Shown: in pieces, positions 57,781 to 64,000 of the stretch
Position numbering within the stretch: the first letter of the stretch is position 1
Layout: each line of letters opens with the position of its first letter
Source: Ramazzottius varieornatus
Lineage: Eukaryota > Tardigrada > Eutardigrada > Parachela > Ramazzottiidae
Assembly (NCBI GenBank): GCA_001949185.1
Contig: BDGG01000008.1
Coordinates: 1,990,788-2,054,787 of the forward strand
DNA: 64,000 nt
Reading direction: 5' to 3'
Notes under the pieces: model-generated
Seen by the model: the letters and a program-made list of their open reading frames with translations, nothing else
Told to the model about the DNA's origin: nothing
Databases searched by the model: none
Made by a program: the position numbers and the translations under genes

Positions 57781-59394
57781 AGCGGGTGGTAATTGATTGG
57801 CGTGTGGTTTTGACTGAAGACCCAGATCTGTTTCTGTCCCTGCCAGGTATGATTTACGGGCAGGCACGTGACTGCGTGAAACTTTCCCGGGAATATAGTA
57901 TGTCCAAGGACATTCTTCACTCCTGACAAGGACGCCAAAGGCCATCTCATCAAAATGGTAAAGCTAGCCGTCACTATGGATGATCTCACGGAGGATAAGT
58001 TGCAACGCAGGCACCATCTGCTGAACTCTGCGGCTGCGCAATGACGCGGCCTGATCCTGAGGTAGGCGTGAGTTTAACGCAGACCTGTCATAGCCAAAGT
58101 TTGGCTAGAGCCAATTGCTACTTCTGAAGTACCCATGGCTAGTTGAAGAGTAGCCATTGGCTACTTACAAAGCAGCCAATTATATATGCGGGTAGTGATC
58201 AGGGCAAACCGAAAATTTTTCCGGTTTTAAGTTCTACTTGAATTTAGGCTGATGGATCTCGGCCTTACTATGGTTTTTTCCGACGTTAGCTTAGATTCCC
58301 CAACTTTCTGCATCAGCGGCTTGGTCTAACTCGAAAGATCAGTTTTCTAAATTCAAAAATCGTCTTGCGAAAGGATGAAGAAGAGCAGTTCGTGCGCTAC
58401 TTTTCGCGTTGAGCCGTTGAAGTTTTGGTTCGGAACTCCGGATATTCTTATCAAAGATGGGATATTTGGCTAGTTTCTGAACGTTAGGACTTTCTCGTAA
58501 AAATTGTGACTGATCATAGAACTTTTGAAGGCGACCGACTTTTCAGAAAAAGTTGAGACAAGTTTGCTTCGCCGCACTGTAGAACCTTTGACTCCATCCT
58601 TATCGATTCGATTAAACTTAAAAAAATAACCGACTGTTCCGTTCTTCTTAAATTCTGGTATCAAGAAAGAAATGTAAGCATCATTACCATCCGAAACAGT
58701 AGAACAGGTATAACGGTTAAAAAAAGAATCTAGCAGACTATCACAAGAGAAATACGTCTAGCGCCAGAAGCCCACATTGTGGTTCAGTTTCGTCAAGACA
58801 AGCCTTAGGGCTGACGGATGGCGATCAGAGTGGCGGACGGGACAAGGCCTGAAAGGAACAGAAATTCAGAGCAGCTGTCTGCGAGAAAAGCAAAACATTC
58901 ATATCTTTTGGTATGTAAGAGATACAGTCCGCTCGCACCAACTTGCTACCGCTCACAAAATCCAGTCTGTCTAGAGTGGATCAGTGTTCCACTTCCAAAC
59001 CAGTTTTCCCTGGCATAAAACCTTCTAGCTATCTCGTGGAGAAGCTGTTGGCCAGAAATCTTCTCCCAAAAAGTCACGAGCGACATTAAACTCGGGGACG
59101 TGAAGAGTGGAAAATGCACCAACTTTTGCCGTTTCTTGGACCGTTTCTGAACAAATTATTTTTTAGTTTTCCGTCAATATCTCGCGGTACCGTTATTCAT
59201 AACGATTCGAACAACAACCGAGCCACAGGAACAGAGATTGGAAGAATAAATCTGCCGTTCTGGATTAGTGCTGGAGATTCTGCCACAAACGAGTTTCCTC
59301 GGCAAAACGGTCAAATCCGACGGTTATAAATCTTTTGCCAAGTTCGTTCGGACCTTTCGTACCCTTTCTCGATTTTTTGTATGTCTGTTTTTAT
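57781..59394. other. Non-coding stretch
   Basis: No gene recognised. The stretch near 58090-58190 repeats short phrases such as TAGCCAATTGCTA / TAGCCATTGGCTA, which are self-complementary. Confidence 0.4.
59389..59394 (-). terminator. Polyadenylation signal of UBXN1
   Basis: AATAAA on the minus strand overlaps or directly follows the stop codon region of the last exon (within about 6 bp). Confidence 0.5.
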
Positions 59395-61043
59395 TCATTT
59401 AGGCAAGAAAACCCAAACCTGGAATTCGGCAGACTGCATTTGACCTGCGGCGGGAGGTCTTCCCCACCGGAAGTCATGCTTGTCAAGTTATCCAAGCTGC
59501 TAGTCAGTATTAAAAAAAAAATCATAGCTCAATCAAAGCAGCTTGAAAATTTGTATGGAGGAAGTGAGAGCATTAATGAGAATGTAGCAGTTCGAATTTT
59601 TGCTCACCGAGATGGCCGGTGGTAGCAAGTTGGTGCGAGCGGGTGTACTTACCGAGGGACGATAGAGGAGCATCCATGTCCTCATCTGTAAACTTTCTCA
59701 TTGGAAAGTTGGTCTGGAAGCCAAAGTCACCAGTCTCTCCATCCTGGCGATTCATTTTACAGTACAGACGGACGGCACTGAGAGGTTCCTGTGCACCGAA
59801 CTTTTGAACTATCGACTTCCCATCCAGCATTCGAACCTACAAACGGGAAGGTCTCTTAGACAATCACACACAGCTAGGACAATCCGGAGATGTAAGCCAA
59901 GAGTATTCTGAGCTTGAACTGGAATTCGTGAATTGGCAGGGAGCTCGGCAACAAAGTTGACAAACTGTTTTTCCAAGTGGCTCACGTTTACGGTGTTGCT
60001 GGCTGAAAGTGTGCGCTATTCGACGAAACGATCTGGTCGTGTTTGCTTGCCGACCTCCATTTGCCGCACTGGGAGATTCCGCGAAAGGGAGATCATACCT
60101 GGATACGAGTTTCCGACGCGCTGCTTCCTGAGGTAGGAGAGGTGAAAGAAGCAATAGAGACCACAGGTTGAGGTAAGGGAGTTCCAGCAGCCGCAGCTTT
60201 GGCAGACGCCTATCAAAAAATGAAAAACCATCACAGCGGCTTAATCTTATTTTGAATTAGAAATCCGAAAGTAGTATATTTTACCTCTTCGGCTTTCTTC
60301 CGCGCGCGATCTTCGGCAATGATGTTTTTTATTCGTTCTTTGGCTTTGCGGTCCTCTTCCTTCTCCCGTCGACGTTCCTCGGCGATCTGCTGCATTTCCA
60401 ATCTCTGGGCCTTCTCCTTAGCCTCCAAGATTTCCTTCCCCGACGATCGTCGTTGCTTCTCTCGTTCCAGCTCCAGCTTCTTCTCATTCTCTTCACGCTC
60501 GATACGCAACTGAACGCGACGCTGCTCTAACTTCTCCGCTTGAGCTTTTCGTTCTTCGTCCGTCAACGGGGGTAGTTTGATGGTCGATTCGGTCGGCGCC
60601 GCTACTGCGAAATAAAAACAAAATCATAACAGCTCGAACATAGTTCCGAAAAATGCCCCAACTTTAATATGTTAAAATTCCTATCATTTCTATATCTCAC
60701 CAGGCTCATCCACACCTGTCCCATCGTCATCAGGATGTGAGAGAATCCTACCAAATAAAACAACACCCTTCTCATTCTACTCTCGAATATTCGCAAACGA
60801 ATCCCAATGCTGAACTCGCGAATGTTGTTTTTCGTTTCAAGTGAATCATTTACCATTCCATCGCCGCTTCCAGTCCCATATTTCCCGTCACGCGAAGAGC
60901 CTTCTGACTAAAAACAGACACGAGTCTCCGCTACACTTCCCCTTTCGGCATTTCATAGAAAGGATGAGAATCCCTTACGCTTTAGCTTCAGGAAAGCCCA
61001 TCTCCATTAGGAAGCCAATGTTCGGATCACCAGCAGCACTCAT
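59395..61043 (-). CDS. UBXN1: UBX domain protein 1 (UBXN1/SAKS1), p97 cofactor
   Basis: A ubiquitin- and p97/VCP-binding adaptor in the cytosol. Seven exons with consistent phases: 60979-61043, 60854-60907, 60701-60747, 60285-60604, 60099-60209, 59653-59836 and 59395-59444. They give about 276 residues (human about 297). The start at 61043 gives MSAAGDPNIGFLMEMGFPEA, then QKALRVTGNMGLEAAMEW, a UBA domain spread over exons 1-3. Exon 4 is a highly charged coiled coil (EERKAQAEKLEQRRVQLRIE ... AKERIKNIIAEDRARKKAEE). Exon 5 is an Ala/Ser/Pro linker. Exon 6 starts the UBX domain (VRMLDGKSIVQKFGAQEPLS, FGFQTNFPMRKFTDEDMDAP). Exon 7 gives the last strand, ending FQVWVFLPK-stop, with AATAAA directly after the stop as a polyadenylation signal. 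In place of the usual UBX FPR loop there is NFPMRKF. Confidence 0.9.
59973..60021. repeat. Intronic hairpin element, copy 6 (UBXN1 intron 5)
   Basis: CCAAGTGGCTCACGTTT ... TGCTGGCTGAAAGTGTGCGC then GACGAAACGATCTGG. Most diverged right arm of the six. Confidence 0.6.
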
Positions 61044-61254
61044 GGTTCCGCTTGATTACTTGATGGGGCTCACTCGACCGGACTACTTCTCGCCACTTTC
61101 GTAGAGTGAAGCGCGCGGGTCTGGGATGTCCAACGCCTCCAATGCCGAGAATGCAATTGACCAAGATTCTCCAGTCCACGGCGGGGAAGACCGGAGTATC
61201 AACACATTACAAAGAAAGTTTGGGGAGACTCGAAAGAGTCGACTCAGTCGACTG

Positions 61255-61700
61255 TTGTGGGTAATGATGAGCATTACATTTTACATTACAATTACACTTT
61301 TACACGACATTACAATCACCGGAAAGTTGTAATGTAAATGTAAAATGTAATTACAATTTTTGAAAGCCGAAATCTGCGGTATTTTGAGTATTTTGCCGCT
61401 GGAAATCTAAAATTTGGCTGACTTACGTGCGAAAATGTCACAAACCTCCTGAATATGGTCATTTTGTAACCGTATTTTCATCTATTTCTGGAAGACAATT
61501 ACTAAGATCTATATTTTATGCAAACGCAGACATAGCTGGTTTATCGTTCTCGTCGTTCCCTACCACTTTTAACCGCCAGGTTTATAAAATATAAACTGGT
61601 GTAAAATGTAGTTAAACTTTTACAATTACACTATTTTACATTACAATTTACATTACCCGGACCATCTACGTGTAAAGCTCATCATTAGCTGTGGACCAAA
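61255..61700. repeat. Inverted-repeat element of TTACATTTTACATTACAATT type
   Basis: The left arm GTTGTGGGTAATGATGAGC, followed by TTAC-rich sequence, is answered at about 61590-61700 by TTAC-rich sequence and GCTCATCATTAGC. AT-rich, non-coding. Confidence 0.5.
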
Positions 61701-63717
61701 AAACAGTAGTAAAATCGGCTTTTTTGCATTTTTTGGCGGGATTCTAAAGTTTTTCGGTTGAATCTCCGTAAAAATACGACGTTTACGATGTGTTTGACAC
61801 GCATTTCCGTTGGGGGCAGAAACTCTTAATTTTTAAATGCAGTGCAGTGCAGTTGCAGTTTTGAAAACAGCACAGAATTGCAGGTGCCGTGCAGAAGCAC
61901 CACTGGTTTCAGCTACTGCTGCGGGGCTCTAGTGGACGGGTGATTTATTCAGCACTGTAGCACTGAATATTTTAGCCTTGGCCACACCCGCGTTTTACTA
62001 CGCCGCCCACCGATGACGTCACAGGTTCATCCTGATTGGTCGGTTTCAGAACTTGCCAAAAATTCAATAATGTTCCTGCGTGCTTCATGTGACATGGTGA
62101 TCACGAAAAGAACAGGATCAGATTGATTAAATCATGGTGAACGTTAGGAAGGTGGAATTCCAAACGCAGCGGTTTTATGAGTACAAAACGAATCTTTCTA
62201 TTTTTCTCACACCATAGCGAGCAAAAAAGATATCATTGGAAGATTATATTCTTAGTTACACAAGATATTTGACCCGAAACAAAGTATTTGGTTCTGTGCT
62301 TTCCCGAACTGTTCCGTGGCCGGATGTATGAGTTCACAGTGGGAAACACAGCAAACAACGCTCTGGTTCATATGGGCAGAGCACCAACCAAACAAGAAGG
62401 AAGGGGGTATGGAAGCACTTCTTTCGCGAAGAAGTGACGCTACATGCAGATGAGAGAACTTCAGATTTTGGCTAGCGTAGAATACTACCATCGCGTTGGA
62501 TAGGATAAACAGAACTGGTTACCGTTTACCTCTTACCAAACCCTGGTTACGCACCCGACAATCTGCGGGTTACGACGAACATCCCCGAAAAACCATTGGA
62601 TCACACGCTTACATACTGGCACCCCACCGACGAGGGGGTAGCGTCGACCTGGTCACGGGCTATACAGAATCATGATAAACGAAGCTTTGTAGTTCAATAG
62701 CCGTCCGTGGGTTGCTACACGGTGGTGACAACTCGTGATCCACGTCATGTTGAGCCATACTGACGGTCACTGCGGTTTTCTGGCTGACCGGAAGACTAGG
62801 GCGCTCCTGACCGGTGATTACATATAAGCTCCATCGCATGGTGCACAGCCACGTCTTCGCTGAGTAAGCCTTTTTGGCTCCTTAAAGGAACTTGATTCGA
62901 TTTAAGCCATTCGGGAGTCCTCATGCGCCGTCCTTGTTTATTGGTTAACGGTATGTGCCTTCTCAGTCGAGGTCGCGCGTTGGACAAAACTGATGTTTCA
63001 GGATGGTCTTTCAGACAACGTCGCCGCCTTGAATAGTTGTTTACGATACAAGAGCTTCCGAATCATGTTTCTTGCGTATGGAATTCGCACTCAGATTGGT
63101 GCTTCACAGATTCTCCGAGGCGGAGATTACGGTATAACCGATAACATGCGCGTTGTTTGAGATCGGTTGGTTTTTGAGTAGGAGGCCATAATTTTTCTGA
63201 GTTGATGCATCGGTTTTGTTGCGGTTTTGGGCAGCCGATGATCAGCCAACCATTCGTTACAGTGGTCGGTGAGTCTTGAAGGCATGTATTTGAATATGCT
63301 TGGTGTATGGCAAAGGTCGATGAGAGACACGTATGAACTTCGCTCAACTTCCGTTAAAAATATCGTAATGCATCGTAATGAATGCAATGCATCGTAATAA
63401 TATAATCCAAATCACTTAGCGTTTTTTGCATGCAACACCATTACCAAACTTCTCCGCTCAGCGGAACGGCATTTACATGAGCCGGAGAAACCCCACCGTT
63501 GAAACTTTCGGAGGCCGCTGTAGCGAAAGCAGACGCCCGCTTCTGGAGCGCAAACGGGAAACACGCTGTGGATTCGGGTAGCTTTATGACGGTCCGGCAC
63601 TATATCGTTCGGCGTGCGACGTCACCCATCGTCCTGACGGTGGATCGCACTGCAATCGTTTGGCGAGCGAAAAAGTTTGCCACTATCATTCTTATTCTTT
63701 TACCACTTTAAACCGCA
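61701..63717. other. Non-coding stretch
   Basis: No gene recognised. A GCAGT pentamer repeats three times near 61850. Open frames of 60-95 codons are present but without splice context or family resemblance. Confidence 0.4.
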
Positions 63718-63951
63718 TTGTTTGAATCTCCGTATGAGAGAAGTTTTGAACTACCTTCCCGCAACAAATCATCCACCAAAGAATTGATGTGCCACGCAAA
63801 ACAACTCAACTATGCCTCTTGTCTACCATGTTTCAACACCCACCAGCCAGAAAAGCCCAAACTGGAGCGGCCCAATCGTTCATCCGATGGATCGTTGAAC
63901 ACGACTGAGCGTAGGTATTGCCCAGTAACATGCGACGAATACTACTCGTGA
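63718..63951 (+). CDS. Unidentified ORF near right edge (weak)
   Basis: An open frame of about 77 codons, polar and Cys-containing (SFELPSRNKSSTKELMCHAK, NYASCLPCFNTHQPEKPKLE). It starts directly after a stop and has no ATG near its start. It could be a downstream exon of a gene running out of the window, or chance. Confidence 0.2.
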   Translation: MFESPYERSFELPSRNKSSTKELMCHAKQLNYASCLPCFNTHQPEKPKLERPNRSSDGSLNTTERRYCPVTCDEYYS

Positions 63952-64000
63952 CCACCAGGCAGAAGCGATCCGGAGTCACCCGGCGAGCACAAGCCATGGC

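Noticed and set aside
1-64000. CRISPR array, prokaryotic operon or plasmid features
   Set aside because: The genes are intron-split animal genes; no regularly spaced direct repeats or bacterial signals are present.

Overview
The window is nuclear DNA of a multicellular animal. Every recognisable gene is split by short GT-AG introns (down to about 41 bp) with conserved phases, and the products are animal families: TMEM245, the eIF2B epsilon subunit, UBXN1, a class B1 neuropeptide receptor, a natriuretic-peptide-type receptor guanylyl cyclase, an SLC16 transporter and a chemoreceptor-like 7TM protein. A Gr-like receptor next to a diverged receptor guanylyl cyclase suggests an ecdysozoan. Tardigrades have expanded receptor guanylyl cyclases and would fit, but that is inference from family knowledge. 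Exon coordinates come from reading frame, conserved protein sequence and splice phase; ends may be off by a base or two.

Layout. 1-469 (-): 5' exon of a drug/metabolite transporter. 0.5-8.2 kb: no convincing host gene; MITEs, repeats and a decayed tyrosine-recombinase fragment. 8.3-15.5 kb (+): about 21-exon receptor guanylyl cyclase whose cyclase domain has lost its catalytic residues. 15.7-18 kb: two foldback elements around a small secreted Gly/Ser-rich ORF (-). 19.5-20.7 kb (+): 7TM Gr-like protein. 20.7-28.4 kb: transposon-rich, with a large palindrome around an assembly gap, hAT-like and TA-target MITEs side by side, two decayed mariner transposases and a LINE remnant. 28.8-34.5 kb (-): TMEM245, 7 exons. 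35.2-38.1 kb (+): eIF2B epsilon, 3 exons; its start lies about 0.7 kb from the TMEM245 start, so the two may share a bidirectional promoter. 38-42 kb: MITEs and a nested element. 42.2-45.6 kb (-): SLC16-like gene broken by a retroelement fragment. 45.6-52.8 kb: repeats and a second gap-containing palindrome. 52.8-53.5 kb (+): unidentified exons. 54-57 kb (+): class B1 GPCR. 57.4-57.8 kb (+): unidentified small gene. 59.4-61.0 kb (-): UBXN1, 7 exons. 61-64 kb: inverted-repeat DNA and one weak ORF.

The genes do not form a pathway; this is an ordinary animal gene neighbourhood. The most unusual content is (i) a receptor guanylyl cyclase with a predicted dead cyclase, (ii) a family of about 50-bp hairpins found in introns of three genes and also in the arms of a larger foldback element, (iii) a gag-bearing retroelement fragment inserted in an SLC16 exon with an exact 35-bp flanking duplication, and (iv) many TA-flanked MITE families, some nested or adjacent.
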